Shown here one piece after another: positions 9,182-18,167 of a DNA stretch of 64,000 nucleotides. Both the position numbers and the translations under genes were made by a program. Source of the stretch: Streptomyces roseirectus (lineage in GTDB: Bacteria > Actinomycetota > Actinomycetes > Streptomycetales > Streptomycetaceae); NCBI RefSeq assembly GCF_014489635.1, contig NZ_CP060828.1, positions 1,860,001 through 1,924,000 on the forward strand, written 5' to 3'. The notes below the pieces were generated by a model, which saw only the letters and a program-made list of their open reading frames with translations, was not told the DNA's origin and ran no database searches. The stretch's first letter is position 1; each line of letters starts with the position of its first letter.

Positions 9182-9853
9182 GTGCGTTCTCTTCCTCTGC
9201 CGCTCGCCCTCGCGGCGCGTCTGTCCCCGGTGGTCGTGCTCGCCTGCGCGGGCTGGGCGCTGTCGTCCTCCCCCGCCGCTCCCGAAGACACGGCGGCGCA
9301 GGGGGACACCGGGCAGCGGACCCAGTCCGAGCCGGGGGACGCCCCCGCCACGCCGACGGCGACGAAGGCGTACGCGGCGGCTCCCGCGCCGTGCGGGAGC
9401 GTCCCCGTGGCGACGGTCACCTCGCTGGTGCCGGGCGCGAAGACGGCCGGCAAGGAGATCCCGTCCACGGACACGAAGATCCGGCGGACGTGCTCGTGGA
9501 ACGCGCTCAAGGGGTTCGACTACCGCTGGCTCGACGTGTCGTTCGAGATCATGGACACCGAGGACGCGGCGGCGAAGTCGTACAAGGCGCGCGTCGGCGA
9601 GAAGAGCGGCGGCGGGGTGGTGCCGGGGCTCGGCGACGAGGCGTACTCGGTGGTCAACCTCACGACCGAGGACAAGCAGCAGACCCGCGAGGGCGTGGTG
9701 TTCGCGCGCGCGTCCAACGCGATCGTCATCGTCACGTACAACGGCAGCGACTTCGAGTCGAAGAAGGCGCCGGACACGAGCACGATCAACACGGGCGCGA
9801 TCAAGGCGGCGAAGGACGCGATGGCGGCGCTGCGGGGCAGCGGCACGGGGTGA
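9182..9853 (+). CDS. DUF3558-type lipoprotein
   Basis: About 223 residues. With the GTG at 9182 the product has a lipoprotein signal: hydrophobic residues 4-20 followed by a VLAC lipobox with the lipidated Cys at 22. A Thr/Ala/Pro-rich linker leads to a globular domain starting APCGSVPVATVTSLVPG with a second Cys in RRTCSWNAL; this paired-Cys layout is typical of DUF3558 extracytoplasmic lipoproteins of actinobacteria. AGAAG lies about 9 nt before this GTG, which supports it over a GTG 15 codons upstream. Function of the family is unknown; members are anchored outside the membrane. Confidence 0.65.
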   Translation: MRSLPLPLALAARLSPVVVLACAGWALSSSPAAPEDTAAQGDTGQRTQSEPGDAPATPTATKAYAAAPAPCGSVPVATVTSLVPGAKTAGKEIPSTDTKIRRTCSWNALKGFDYRWLDVSFEIMDTEDAAAKSYKARVGEKSGGGVVPGLGDEAYSVVNLTTEDKQQTREGVVFARASNAIVIVTYNGSDFESKKAPDTSTINTGAIKAAKDAMAALRGSGTG

Positions 9854-9922
9854 GGCGGGACGAGCGTCCGGCCCGCCCCGCTTCCCGGACCTCACGCGTC
9901 CGGCTCACCCCGCCACCGCGCC

Positions 9923-11458
9923 TCAGGCGTCCGCCGTCGCCCCCTTCCCCCTCCCCCGCAGCGCCATCAGCGCCAGGTACACCGCCATGGACGTCCCGAG
10001 CCCCACGGCCCACCCGTAGTCCGCGAGGGACTTGAGCGCCGGGATGGGCCGCCCGTCGATGATCGGGTCGAAGTCCGCGCCGCCGACCGCGAGGACGCCG
10101 CCGGCGAGGAAGGCGACGACGGCCCGCCAGTTCCAGCCGTTCTCGTACCAGTAGCGCCCGCCCGCGCGGTACAGGTCGACGAGGTCGAGCTTGCCGCGGC
10201 GCAGGATCCAGTAGTCGGCGATGAGGATGCCGGCGACGGTGCCGAGCAGGCCGCCGACCAGGCCGAGCCAGGTGAAGATGTAGCCCTGCGGGTCGGAGTA
10301 CAGCTTCCAGGGGAAGATCAGCACGCCGAGGACACAGGTCGCGAGGGCGCCGGTGCGGAAACTGATCCTGCGGGGCGCGATGTTGGAGAAGTCGAACGCC
10401 GGGGAGACCAGGTTCGCCGCGATGTTGACGGACAGCGTCGCCACCAGGACCGTCACCAGCGCGAACAGCAGCCCGAAGACGTTGTCGGTCTTGGCGGCGA
10501 GCTGGACCGGGTCCCAGATCGTCTCGCCGTAGACGGCCTGCGAGCCGGAGGTGACCATCACGGACAGCAGCGCGAACAGCGTCATCGTGGTCGGCAGGCC
10601 GAGCGCCTGCCCCCAGGTCTGCGCCTTCTGGGACTTGCCGTAGCGGGTGAAGTCGGGGATGTTCAGCGACAGCGTCGACCAGAAGCCGATCATGCCCATC
10701 AGGGACGGCCAGAACAGTTTCCAGAAGTCGCCGCCCCAGCCCAGCTTGGACGGCTGGTCGAGCAACGGCCCGAAGCCGCCTGCCTTGTTGCTCATCCAGA
10801 TCAGCATCACCACCGCGCCGACGAGGACGAAGGGCGCCGCCCAGTTCTCGAACCGGCGGATCGTCTCCATCCCCCGGTAGATGATGGCCACTTGGATCGC
10901 CCAGAAGATCGCGAACGACAGCCACATCGTCCACGCGTACCCGCCGAACTTCGCGGCGTCGCTCCACCCGGAGCCGATCAGCTTCCCGGCGAGGAAGTAG
11001 ATCGCCTCACCGCCGATCCAGGTCTGGATCCCGAACCAGCCGCACGCCACCAACGCCCGTACGACGGCGGGGAGGTTGGCGCCGCGCACCCCGAACGAGG
11101 CGCGCGCGAAGACGGGGAACGGGATGCCGTACTTGGGCCCGGCGTGCCCGGTCAGCAGCATCGGCACCAGCACGATGACGTTGGCCAGCGCGATGGTGAA
11201 CACCGCCTGCTTCCAGTCCATGCCGACGGCGATGAGACCCGAGGCGAGCGTCCAGGACGCGGTGTTGTGGGCCATGCCGACCCACAGCGCGGAGAAGTTG
11301 TACGTCGTCCAGGTGCGTTTCTCGACCGGGACGGGCAGCAGGTCCTCGTTGGCGTAGGGGCCGCTGGGCTGCGGAGCGCCGGGGGCGATCTCCACCCGGC
11401 CGTCGGCGAGGGTGACTTGGGAGGTCGGGGGCGGCGCGGTGGGCGCGGTGTCGGTCAT
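9923..11458 (-). CDS. NCS1-family nucleobase/hydantoin/allantoin:cation symporter
   Basis: About 511 residues with roughly twelve membrane segments. The start of the transport core reads TWTTYNFSALWVGMAHNTAS and GYFTYALANV-like helices follow; GPKYGIPFPVFARASFG and GWFGIQTWIGGEA are signature segments of NCS1 permeases, which import uracil, allantoin, hydantoins or cytosine with Na+ or H+. It is the last gene of the leftward catabolic group with the F420-type oxidoreductase and dihydropyrimidinase, so a hydantoin or dihydropyrimidine-like substrate is likely. I start it at the ATG at 11458, because the open frame upstream is low-complexity Arg-rich and spans a palindrome. Confidence 0.9.
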   Translation of the reverse strand: MTDTAPTAPPPTSQVTLADGRVEIAPGAPQPSGPYANEDLLPVPVEKRTWTTYNFSALWVGMAHNTASWTLASGLIAVGMDWKQAVFTIALANVIVLVPMLLTGHAGPKYGIPFPVFARASFGVRGANLPAVVRALVACGWFGIQTWIGGEAIYFLAGKLIGSGWSDAAKFGGYAWTMWLSFAIFWAIQVAIIYRGMETIRRFENWAAPFVLVGAVVMLIWMSNKAGGFGPLLDQPSKLGWGGDFWKLFWPSLMGMIGFWSTLSLNIPDFTRYGKSQKAQTWGQALGLPTTMTLFALLSVMVTSGSQAVYGETIWDPVQLAAKTDNVFGLLFALVTVLVATLSVNIAANLVSPAFDFSNIAPRRISFRTGALATCVLGVLIFPWKLYSDPQGYIFTWLGLVGGLLGTVAGILIADYWILRRGKLDLVDLYRAGGRYWYENGWNWRAVVAFLAGGVLAVGGADFDPIIDGRPIPALKSLADYGWAVGLGTSMAVYLALMALRGRGKGATADA

Positions 11459-11552
11459 GGGCCGGCCTATCGGGGAGAGGGAACGGGGCGAAGCCGTGCG
11501 GGTGCCGTGAGCGGTGCGCGTGGGGGTGCGCCCGGCCCCCGTCCCGGAGCGC

Positions 11553-11568
11553 GCGAACGGCCGTTCGC
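11553..11568. promoter_or_regulatory. 16-bp perfect palindrome upstream of the NCS1 permease gene
   Basis: GCGAACGGCCGTTCGC is a perfect 16-bp palindrome, 95 bp upstream of the permease start and within the 155-bp gap after the oxidoreductase gene. It could be an operator or a short intrinsic hairpin. There is no direct evidence for the protein that would bind it. Confidence 0.35.
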
Positions 11569-11613
11569 CGTGCGGCTTTCCGGGGCGGGGGAGACCAACT
11601 GACCAGGAAACGC

Positions 11614-12636
11614 TCAGCCGTTGACGGCCGGGATCACCGTCGTGCCGTACGCGTCGATGACCGCTTCCTGCGCGTCGTGCATGTCGTAGATCGCGAACTG
11701 GTCGACGCCGAGGGCCCGTAGGGCGTTCAGTTTCTCGACGTGCTGTTCGGGGGTGCCGATGACGCAGAACCGGTCGACGATCTCGTCCGGCACGAACTGG
11801 GTGTCGGGGTTGCCGCTGCGTCCGTGGTGGGAGTAGTCGTAGCCCTGGCGGGCCTTGATGTACTCGGTGAGTTCTTCGGGGACTTGGGAGGAGTGTTCGC
11901 CGTACTTGGAGACGAGGTCGGCGACGTGGTTGCCGACCATCCCGCCGAACCAGCGGCACTGTTCGCGGGCGTGGGCCAGGGCCTCGGGCGAGTCGTCGGC
12001 GGTGACGTAGGCGGGGGCGGCGACGCAGATCTTCACGTCGTCGGGGTTACGTCCGGCGGCCGCGGCGGCGTCCTTGACGGCCTTCACCATGTACTCGGTG
12101 AGGTAGAGGTCGGCGAGCTGAAGGATGAACCCGTCGGCCTCCTCGCCGGTCATCTTCAGCGCTTTGGGCCCGTACGCGGCCATCCACACGGGGAGTTGGG
12201 CGTCATCCTTGATCCAGGGGAACCTGACGACGGTGCCGCCGCCGAGGTCGGCCTCCTGTCCTGAGCCGAGGGCGCGGATGACCTTCATCGCGTCGCTGAT
12301 CCGGGCCAGGGTGTTGGGAGTTCGCCCCGCGACGCGCATCGCGGAGTCGCCGCGGCCGATGCCGCACACCGTGCGGTTGCCGAACATGTCGTTGAGGGTG
12401 GCGAAGGTGGAGGCGGTGACCTCCCAGGTGCGGGTGCCGGGGTTGGTGACCATCGGCCCGACCGTCAACTTGCTTGTCTGCGACAGGATCTGACTGTAGA
12501 TCACGAACGGCTCCTGCCACAGCACGGCGGAGTCGAAGGTCCAGCCGTAGGTGAAGCCGTTGTCCTCGGCGCGTTTCATCAGCTCGATGACACGCGAGGC
12601 GGGCGGGTCGGTCTGGAGGACAAGTCCGAAGTCCAT
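11614..12636 (-). CDS. LLM-class F420-dependent oxidoreductase (TIGR03842 type)
   Basis: About 340 residues. The start MDFGLVLQTDPPASRVIELM and the phrases WEVTASTFATLNDMFG and GIGRGDSAMRVAGRTP are typical of luciferase-like monooxygenases that use reduced F420 or FMN. This type commonly sits beside hydantoinases. An AGGGA sequence overlapping the stop of the dihydropyrimidinase gene lies 9 nt before the ATG at 12636 and directly against the ATG at 12645, so I chose 12636. The close spacing indicates a shared transcript with the dihydropyrimidinase. It may reduce or oxidise the heterocycle that the hydantoinase opens. Confidence 0.8.
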   Translation of the reverse strand: MDFGLVLQTDPPASRVIELMKRAEDNGFTYGWTFDSAVLWQEPFVIYSQILSQTSKLTVGPMVTNPGTRTWEVTASTFATLNDMFGNRTVCGIGRGDSAMRVAGRTPNTLARISDAMKVIRALGSGQEADLGGGTVVRFPWIKDDAQLPVWMAAYGPKALKMTGEEADGFILQLADLYLTEYMVKAVKDAAAAAGRNPDDVKICVAAPAYVTADDSPEALAHAREQCRWFGGMVGNHVADLVSKYGEHSSQVPEELTEYIKARQGYDYSHHGRSGNPDTQFVPDEIVDRFCVIGTPEQHVEKLNALRALGVDQFAIYDMHDAQEAVIDAYGTTVIPAVNG

Positions 12637-12648
12637 GGGCGCCATTCC

Positions 12649-14052
12649 CTAGATGAGGTACTGACAGGTGGAGCGCGGGGTGTAGGCGCCGTGTCCGGCG
12701 CGTCCGGTGAACTCCCGCTCGGTGATGACGAGTTCGCCGCGCGAGAGCACCGTCTCGACCCGGCCGGTGAGCCGCTTGCCCTCGTACGCCGAGTAGTCGA
12801 CGTTCATGTGGTGGGTCTCGGCGGAGACGGTCTGCTCGGCGTGCGGGTCGTAGATGACGACGTCGGCGTCGGCGCCCGGCGCGATGGTGCCCTTCTTCGG
12901 GTAGAGGCCGAACATGCGGGCCGGGGTGGCGCAGGCGATCTCGATCCAGCGGCGGCGCGAGATGTGGCCGTCCACAACTGCCTGGTGCAGCAGGTCCATT
13001 CGGTTCTCGACGCCGGGCAGGCCGTTGGGGATCTTCGAGAAGTCGCCCCGGCCCAGCTCCTTCTGTCCCACGAAGCAGAAGGGGCAGTGGTCGGTGGAGA
13101 CGACCTGGAGGTCGTTGGTGCGCAGCCCCTGCCACAGCTTCGCCTGGTGCTCGCGGGGCCGAAGGGGCGTGCTGCACACGTACTTGGCGCCCTCGAAGTC
13201 CGGTTCGGCGAGGTTGTCGGTGGACAGGAACAGGTACTGCGGGCAGGTCTCGCCGAAGACGTTGAGCCCTTCGTCGCGCGCCCGCGCCAGCTCGGCGACT
13301 GCCTCCATCGCCGAGACGTGCACGACATACAGGGGGGCGCCCGCGACCTGCGCGAGCCGGATCGCGCGGTGCGTGGCCTCGGCCTCCAGGAGCGCCTTGC
13401 GGACCTCGCCGTGGTAGCGGGGGTCCGTCTCCCCGCGTTCCAGGGCCTGTTGGACGAGGACGTCGATGGCGATGCCGTTCTCGGCGTGCATCATGATCAG
13501 GCCGCCGTTGTCGGCGGAGCGCTGCATGGCGCGCAGGATCTGACCGTCGTCGCTGTAGAAGACGCCGGGGTAGGCCATGAACTGCTTGAAGGAGGTGACG
13601 CCTTCCTCGACGAGGAGGTCCATCTCCTTCAGCGTCTCGTCGTGGACGTCGGAGACGATCATGTGGAAGGCGTAGTCGACCGCGCAGTTGCCCTCGGCCT
13701 TGGCGTGCCAGGCGTCCAGGCCCTCGCGCAGGGTGTGGCCGACGCTCTGCACCGCGAAGTCGACGATGGTCGTCGTACCGCCCCAGGCGGCGGCGCGGGT
13801 GCCGGTCTCGAAGGTGTCCGAGGCGAAGGTGCCGCCGAACGACAGCTCCATGTGCGTGTGGGCGTCGACTCCGCCCGGGATGACGTACTTTCCGGTCGCG
13901 TCGATGGTCCGCTCGGCCGTCCACGCCTCGGCCGACGGGGTGCCGGTGGCGGCGAGGGCGGCGATCCGGCCGTCCTCGATCAGGACGTCGGCGTGGATCT
14001 CGTCGGACGCGGTGACGACGAGACCGCCGCGGATGACGGTACGACTGCTCAT
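12649..14052 (-). CDS. hydA: Dihydropyrimidinase / D-hydantoinase
   Basis: About 467 residues of the cyclic amidohydrolase superfamily; it opens dihydropyrimidine or 5-substituted hydantoin rings to N-carbamoyl amino acids. The binuclear zinc ligands are visible: DAHTHM (His65, His67), the carboxylated Lys156 in GVTSFKQF, MMHAENG, a downstream VVHVSA His, and the Asp in STDHCPF. The ATG at 14052 starts MSSRTVIRGGLVV; an ATG seven codons upstream is less likely. It is followed within 12 bp by the F420-type oxidoreductase gene and preceded by a C-N hydrolase suited to the next step, removal of the carbamoyl group. Confidence 0.92.
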   Translation of the reverse strand: MSSRTVIRGGLVVTASDEIHADVLIEDGRIAALAATGTPSAEAWTAERTIDATGKYVIPGGVDAHTHMELSFGGTFASDTFETGTRAAAWGGTTTIVDFAVQSVGHTLREGLDAWHAKAEGNCAVDYAFHMIVSDVHDETLKEMDLLVEEGVTSFKQFMAYPGVFYSDDGQILRAMQRSADNGGLIMMHAENGIAIDVLVQQALERGETDPRYHGEVRKALLEAEATHRAIRLAQVAGAPLYVVHVSAMEAVAELARARDEGLNVFGETCPQYLFLSTDNLAEPDFEGAKYVCSTPLRPREHQAKLWQGLRTNDLQVVSTDHCPFCFVGQKELGRGDFSKIPNGLPGVENRMDLLHQAVVDGHISRRRWIEIACATPARMFGLYPKKGTIAPGADADVVIYDPHAEQTVSAETHHMNVDYSAYEGKRLTGRVETVLSRGELVITEREFTGRAGHGAYTPRSTCQYLI

Positions 14053-14091
14053 TGCTCCCTGCTCCTTCCTCACGAACGGTTACGGCAACGC

Positions 14092-14135
14092 CCGCGCGCG
14101 GGCCCGGAGTTCACGCCTGCCGGGCCCGCGCGCGG
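14092..14135 (-). terminator. Strong stem-loop between C-N hydrolase 1 and dihydropyrimidinase
   Basis: Positions 14092-14107 and 14120-14135 form a perfect 16-bp GC-only stem with a 12-nt loop. It lies 7 bp after the stop of the C-N hydrolase gene and 40 bp before the dihydropyrimidinase start, so it is either a terminator or an mRNA-processing/attenuation hairpin that lowers downstream expression. There is no T tract, as is usual in streptomycetes. Confidence 0.7.
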
Positions 14136-14141
14136 TGCCGG

Positions 14142-14984
14142 TCAGGGAGCGGTCAGCGGGCCGTAGGCGTCGGTGCGGCGGTCGCGGTAGAACTGCCAGC
14201 GGTCGCGGACCTCGCGGAGTTTCGCCAGGTCGAGGTCGCGGACGACGAGTTCGGACTCCTTGTCGCTGGCGACCTCGCCGACGAACTGGGCCTCCGGGTC
14301 CACGAAGTAGCTCGTCCCGTAGAAGTCGTTGTCGCCCAGTTCCTCCACGCCGACGCGGTTGATCGCGCCGACGAAGTACTCGTTGGCGACGGCCGCCGCC
14401 GGCTGCTCCAACTGCCACAGGTACGCGGAGAGTCCGCGCGAGGTCGCCGACGGGTTGAAGACGATCTCGGCGCCCGCGAGCCCGAGCGCCCGCCAGCCTT
14501 CCGGGAAGTGGCGGTCGTAGCAGATGTAGACGCCGATCCTCCCGGCCTTCGTGTCGAAGACGGGCCAGCCCGCGTTGCCGGGACGGAAGTAGAACTTCTC
14601 CCAGAATCCCTTGACTTGGGGGATGTGGTGCTTGCGGTACTTGCCGAGGTAGGAGCCGTCCGCGTCGATGACGGCGGCGGTGTTGTAGAGGACGCCGGGC
14701 TGTTCCTCCTCGTACATCGGCAGCACGAGGACGATGCCGTGCTCCTTGGCGAGTGCCTGGAACCGCTTGACGATCGGCCCGTCCGGGATCTGCTCGGCGT
14801 ACTCGTAGAACGCCGGGTCCTGGACCTGGCAGAAGTACGGCCCGTAGAACAGCTCCTGGAAGCACAGGACGTCGGCTCCCTGGGCGGCGGCGTCGCGCAC
14901 CGCCTGCTCGTGCACCTGGATCATCGACTCTTTGTCGCCCGTCCAGGCGGTCTGGAAGATCGCGGCACGGATCACTCTGCTCAT
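14142..14984 (-). CDS. Nitrilase-superfamily C-N hydrolase 1 (beta-ureidopropionase-like)
   Basis: 280 residues from the ATG at 14984 (MSRVIRAAIFQTAWTGDKES). The Glu-Lys-Cys triad is present: Glu44 in FQELFYGPYF, Lys118 in YRKHHIPQ and Cys155 in ICYDRHFPEG. The surrounding sequence matches N-carbamoyl-beta-alanine/N-carbamoyl-amino-acid amidohydrolases, which release CO2 and NH3 from the product of dihydropyrimidinase. It is a close paralogue of the equal-length product at 18164-19006. A large palindromic element lies between it and the PucR gene. Confidence 0.88.
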   Translation of the reverse strand: MSRVIRAAIFQTAWTGDKESMIQVHEQAVRDAAAQGADVLCFQELFYGPYFCQVQDPAFYEYAEQIPDGPIVKRFQALAKEHGIVLVLPMYEEEQPGVLYNTAAVIDADGSYLGKYRKHHIPQVKGFWEKFYFRPGNAGWPVFDTKAGRIGVYICYDRHFPEGWRALGLAGAEIVFNPSATSRGLSAYLWQLEQPAAAVANEYFVGAINRVGVEELGDNDFYGTSYFVDPEAQFVGEVASDKESELVVRDLDLAKLREVRDRWQFYRDRRTDAYGPLTAP

Positions 14985-15008
14985 CGGGACCTCCGGTCGC
15001 TGGGTGTG

Positions 15009-15189
15009 CTGGGGCGGGCGCCGGAAGTGCCGTCGTCCGCCCGAAGGGCGGGCTCTGCGGCGTCCGGTGCGTGCTCTCGGCGTGCCGCGCACAAGCCCTC
15101 GTACTGGGCGTACGTGGGCTTGTGCGCGGTGCGGCGAGAGTGCGTGCCGGGTGTCGCAGAGCAGACGGAACTTCCGGCGCCCGCCCCAG
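15009..15189. repeat. 181-bp palindromic (MITE-like) element A
   Basis: The outer 20 bp at 15009-15028 (CTGGGGCGGGCGCCGGAAGT) are the exact reverse complement of 15170-15189, and the arms stay largely complementary to the centre near 15110 (GTACTGGGCGTAC), so the whole 181 bp can fold into one imperfect hairpin. A 24-nt segment at 15030-15053 is identical to 25195-25218 inside the second palindrome. No coding capacity. It fills most of the 332-bp gap between the PucR gene and C-N hydrolase 1 and could act as a terminator for the regulator gene. Confidence 0.8.
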
Positions 15190-15316
15190 GAGCCTAGGAA
15201 GTCCGCGGGGGCGCTTTGAGTTGCAGCGTGTCACGTCTGCGGGCGTCTCGCGTGGCACGGTGTCACGCTCTCCTCGGCCCATGTTTCACCGCCGTTTTCG
15301 CAGGTCGTTCAGTGTT

Positions 15317-16849
15317 TCAGCGCTGTTGCGCGTCGTGCGCGAGGAGCGCGATGTGCATGGACGCGGCCTGTTCGAAGTCGTCGAGGTCGACACCGAGGCG
15401 CGCCTGTATCGCCTCCAGCCGGCGGTACAGGGCGGGCCGGGAGACGTGGTGGAGCTGCGCGGTGCGCGACTTGTTGCGGCCGGTCGCGAGGTAGGTGCGC
15501 AGGACGGCGAGCAGGTCGTCGTCGCCGTCGCACAGCAGCCCGTCCAACTCCCGTTCCGCGAACGCCTGGACGTGCGGGTCGTCGCGCAACAGCCGGACCA
15601 GGCCCCGCAGATGGACGTCCCGCAGGCGGACGACGCCGGGGAGGTCGAGGGCGTCGCCCGCGCCGTCGACGGCGTCGGCGACGTGCCGCGCCTCGCGCAG
15701 CCCCGCCGGGACGTCCTCCCAGCCGCCGCGGGGCCCGGCGGAGGCGACGACGGCCGGTCCGAGGCGGGCCGCGAAGTGGGCGGTGAGCGCGTCGGCGTCC
15801 TGGTCGCGGGGGAGGCTGAGCAGAACGGCGGTGATGCCGTCGGCGAGTTCGGCGACGAGTCCGGGCAGCCCCAACAGCCGTAGCGTGCGCTCCAGTTCAC
15901 CGGCGTCGCGGTCGCGCACGACGAGCGGGACGAAGGTGCGCCGGTTGACCGGCAGCCCGGCGGCCCGTGCCCTGGGCAGGAGTTGGCGGGCCGGCACGAC
16001 GCCCAGCGCGAGGTCGGTGAGCAGGCTCTGCGCGGACTGCTCCTCCCAGGTGGGGGCGGCGCCGAGCATCCGGTGCAGGACCAGCGCCTCGGCCGCCCGG
16101 TCGGCGAGGAGCCGGCCGCCCGCGATGTCGCCCCGGTAGCCGCACAGCACGAGCTGCCCCCAGCGTTCGCCCCGGCCGCCGAGTTCCGCGCGGATCCAGC
16201 CGTCACCCTCCCGCCCGCCGGCCTGCCGGGCGATGCGCTCCCAGTCGCGCAGCACGTCGTCGACGGCCGAGCGTTCCCCGGCGGTGGCGAGGACGCGGTG
16301 GGCGAGGTTGGTGACGACGACGGGACAGCCGCTGTGCTGCGCGACCTCGTCGAGGAGGCGTTGCAGCGGGGCCCCGGCGGTGATGAGTCCGGTGAGGGCG
16401 GTGCGGACCGCCTCGGAGAGGCTGACGGCGGCGAACTTCCGCCGCACCAGCCGGGATTGGACCTCTTCCGTCAACTCGGCGAAGGGGAACGGGCGGTGGA
16501 GGACGACGAGGGGCAGCCCGCACCGTTCGGCGGCCCGGCGCATCGCGTCGGGCGGGGTGGGGAAGGCGCGGCCGAGCCCGAGGACGACGGCGGCGGCCTC
16601 CGCGCGGTACAGGGACTGGATGTACTCGGCCTGCGCGCTGTCGTCCCCGGCGAGCAACACGCCTGTGGTGAGGACCATTTCACCGCCGCTGAGCATGACG
16701 CCGACGTCGGGCGCCTCGGCGACGTGGACCCAGCGCACCGGCCGGTCGAGCTGGCCGGCGCCGGCCACCACCTCGGGTTCCCCGGCCAGCACCCGTTCCA
16801 GGGACAGGACCTGACGGACCGACAGAGCTGGTTCCAAGGTGGTGGTCAT
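15317..16849 (-). CDS. PucR-family transcriptional regulator
   Basis: 510 residues. The N-terminal PucR ligand domain runs from VRQVLSLERVLAGEP through VVLHRPFPFAELTEEV. The C-terminal helix-turn-helix (HTH_30) contains YLATGRNKSRTAQLHHVSRPALYRRLEAIQARLGVDL-type helices. PucR proteins control purine, allantoin and hydantoin catabolism and usually activate the surrounding operon in response to a pathway intermediate. GAAGG lies 6 nt before the ATG at 16849. The direct repeat GTTACCGCGT (16864-16873 and 16883-16892), 19 bp apart, lies just upstream and includes the stop of the aminotransferase gene; it might be an autoregulatory site. Confidence 0.88.
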   Translation of the reverse strand: MTTTLEPALSVRQVLSLERVLAGEPEVVAGAGQLDRPVRWVHVAEAPDVGVMLSGGEMVLTTGVLLAGDDSAQAEYIQSLYRAEAAAVVLGLGRAFPTPPDAMRRAAERCGLPLVVLHRPFPFAELTEEVQSRLVRRKFAAVSLSEAVRTALTGLITAGAPLQRLLDEVAQHSGCPVVVTNLAHRVLATAGERSAVDDVLRDWERIARQAGGREGDGWIRAELGGRGERWGQLVLCGYRGDIAGGRLLADRAAEALVLHRMLGAAPTWEEQSAQSLLTDLALGVVPARQLLPRARAAGLPVNRRTFVPLVVRDRDAGELERTLRLLGLPGLVAELADGITAVLLSLPRDQDADALTAHFAARLGPAVVASAGPRGGWEDVPAGLREARHVADAVDGAGDALDLPGVVRLRDVHLRGLVRLLRDDPHVQAFAERELDGLLCDGDDDLLAVLRTYLATGRNKSRTAQLHHVSRPALYRRLEAIQARLGVDLDDFEQAASMHIALLAHDAQQR

Positions 16850-16883
16850 CGCGTGGTTCCTTCGTTACCGCGTACTCCCGCTG

Positions 16884-18167
16884 TTACCGCGTGTTCCTGA
16901 GCGCGCTGTCGAGGATCGCGGCGCCCTCTTCGGCCTCCGCGACGGTCAGGGTGAGCGGCGGTGCGACGCGCAGGGCGCTGGTGGCGTGCCCGCCGCCCTT
17001 GCCGATGAGCAGTCCGCCGTCGCGGGCCGCCTCCAGGACGGCGGCGGCCCGGTCGGGGTCGGCCTCGTCGGTGCCGGGCCTGACCAGTTCGACGCCGATC
17101 ATCAGCCCGCGTCCGCGCACTTCACGGACGCCGGGGTCCTGCGCGGCGGCGGCCCTGACGCGTTCGATGAGGAGGCCGCCGACGCGGCGGGCGTTGCCCT
17201 GGAGGTCGTGCTCCAGCAGGTAGGTGAGGTTGGCGAGCGCGGCGGCCATGGTGACCTGGGTGCCGCCGAACGTCGAAATGCTGTTGGAGTCCAGGCAGTT
17301 CATGATCTCGGCGCGGGCGATGACACCGCCGACGGACATGCCGTTGCCGATGCCCTTGGCGAAGGTGACGATGTCGGGCGGGCCGCTGCGGGCGTGCGCC
17401 TGCCAGCCCCAGAAGTGGTCGCCGGTGCGGCCCCACCCGGTCTGCACCTCGTCGGCGATCCACAGGATGCCGCGCTCGCGCAGCACTTCGCGGAACGCCG
17501 CGTACAGGCCGTCGGGCGGGGAGGTGAACCCGCCGACACCCTGGACGGGTTCGGCGATCAGCGCGGCGGGCGGGCGGGTGTGGCCGAGGAGGTCCTTCAG
17601 GTCGTCGACGCAGGCCGCGACGAACGCGTCGTCGTCGAGGTGGGCGTAGGGGCCCCGGGTGCGGACGCCGCCGTGGACGTACAGGGTCTGGAGCGGGGAC
17701 AGGGAGGTCGGGGACCAGCCCTTGTTGCCGGTGATGCCGACCGTGGAGAAGGAGCGGCCGTGGTAGCTGTTGCGCATGGCCAGCACGGTGTTGGTGCGCC
17801 GGTAGGTCGTCGCGAGCAGCAGGGCGGTGTCGTTGGCCTCGGTGCCGGAGGTGGTGAAGAAGACGCGGGCGTCCGGGATGCCGGACAACTGGGCGATGCG
17901 CTCGGCGAGTTCGACCATCGGACGGTTCAGGTACAGGGTGGAGGAGTGGATGATCCGTCCGGCCTGCTCGCTCACCGCCTTCGTCACCTCGGGCAGGGCG
18001 TGCGCGGTCATCGTGGTGAGGATGCCGCCGAAGAAGTCCAGGTATCTGGTGCCGTCGGCACCCCACACGTACCGGCCCTCGCCGTGGGTGATCTCCAGCG
18101 GCTCCTCGTAGTACAGCGCGAGCCAGTCCGGCATGACGGCTCGGTGGCGGGCGTACAGGTCGCTCAC
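16884..18167 (-). CDS. Class III aminotransferase (beta-alanine/omega-amino acid type)
   Basis: About 427 residues. Class III PLP-dependent aminotransferase with TTSGTEANDTALLLAT (phosphate cup), RNSYHGRSFSTVGITG, the PLP Asp in WIADEVQTGWGRTG and the Schiff-base Lys in VTFAKGIGNGMSVGG. The start is the GTG at 18167, which overlaps the TGA stop of C-N hydrolase 2 as GTGA, indicating translational coupling. In this context it probably transaminates the amino acid released by the hydrolase, such as beta-alanine or a beta-amino acid, to a semialdehyde. The alanine-glyoxylate aminotransferase group is the main alternative. Confidence 0.87.
   Translation of the reverse strand: MSDLYARHRAVMPDWLALYYEEPLEITHGEGRYVWGADGTRYLDFFGGILTTMTAHALPEVTKAVSEQAGRIIHSSTLYLNRPMVELAERIAQLSGIPDARVFFTTSGTEANDTALLLATTYRRTNTVLAMRNSYHGRSFSTVGITGNKGWSPTSLSPLQTLYVHGGVRTRGPYAHLDDDAFVAACVDDLKDLLGHTRPPAALIAEPVQGVGGFTSPPDGLYAAFREVLRERGILWIADEVQTGWGRTGDHFWGWQAHARSGPPDIVTFAKGIGNGMSVGGVIARAEIMNCLDSNSISTFGGTQVTMAAALANLTYLLEHDLQGNARRVGGLLIERVRAAAAQDPGVREVRGRGLMIGVELVRPGTDEADPDRAAAVLEAARDGGLLIGKGGGHATSALRVAPPLTLTVAEAEEGAAILDSALRNTR

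Noticed and set aside
11459..11959. Upstream extension of the permease reading frame
   Set aside because: It runs antisense-like through the oxidoreductase gene and the palindrome with Arg-rich sequence; the permease family starts at 11458.
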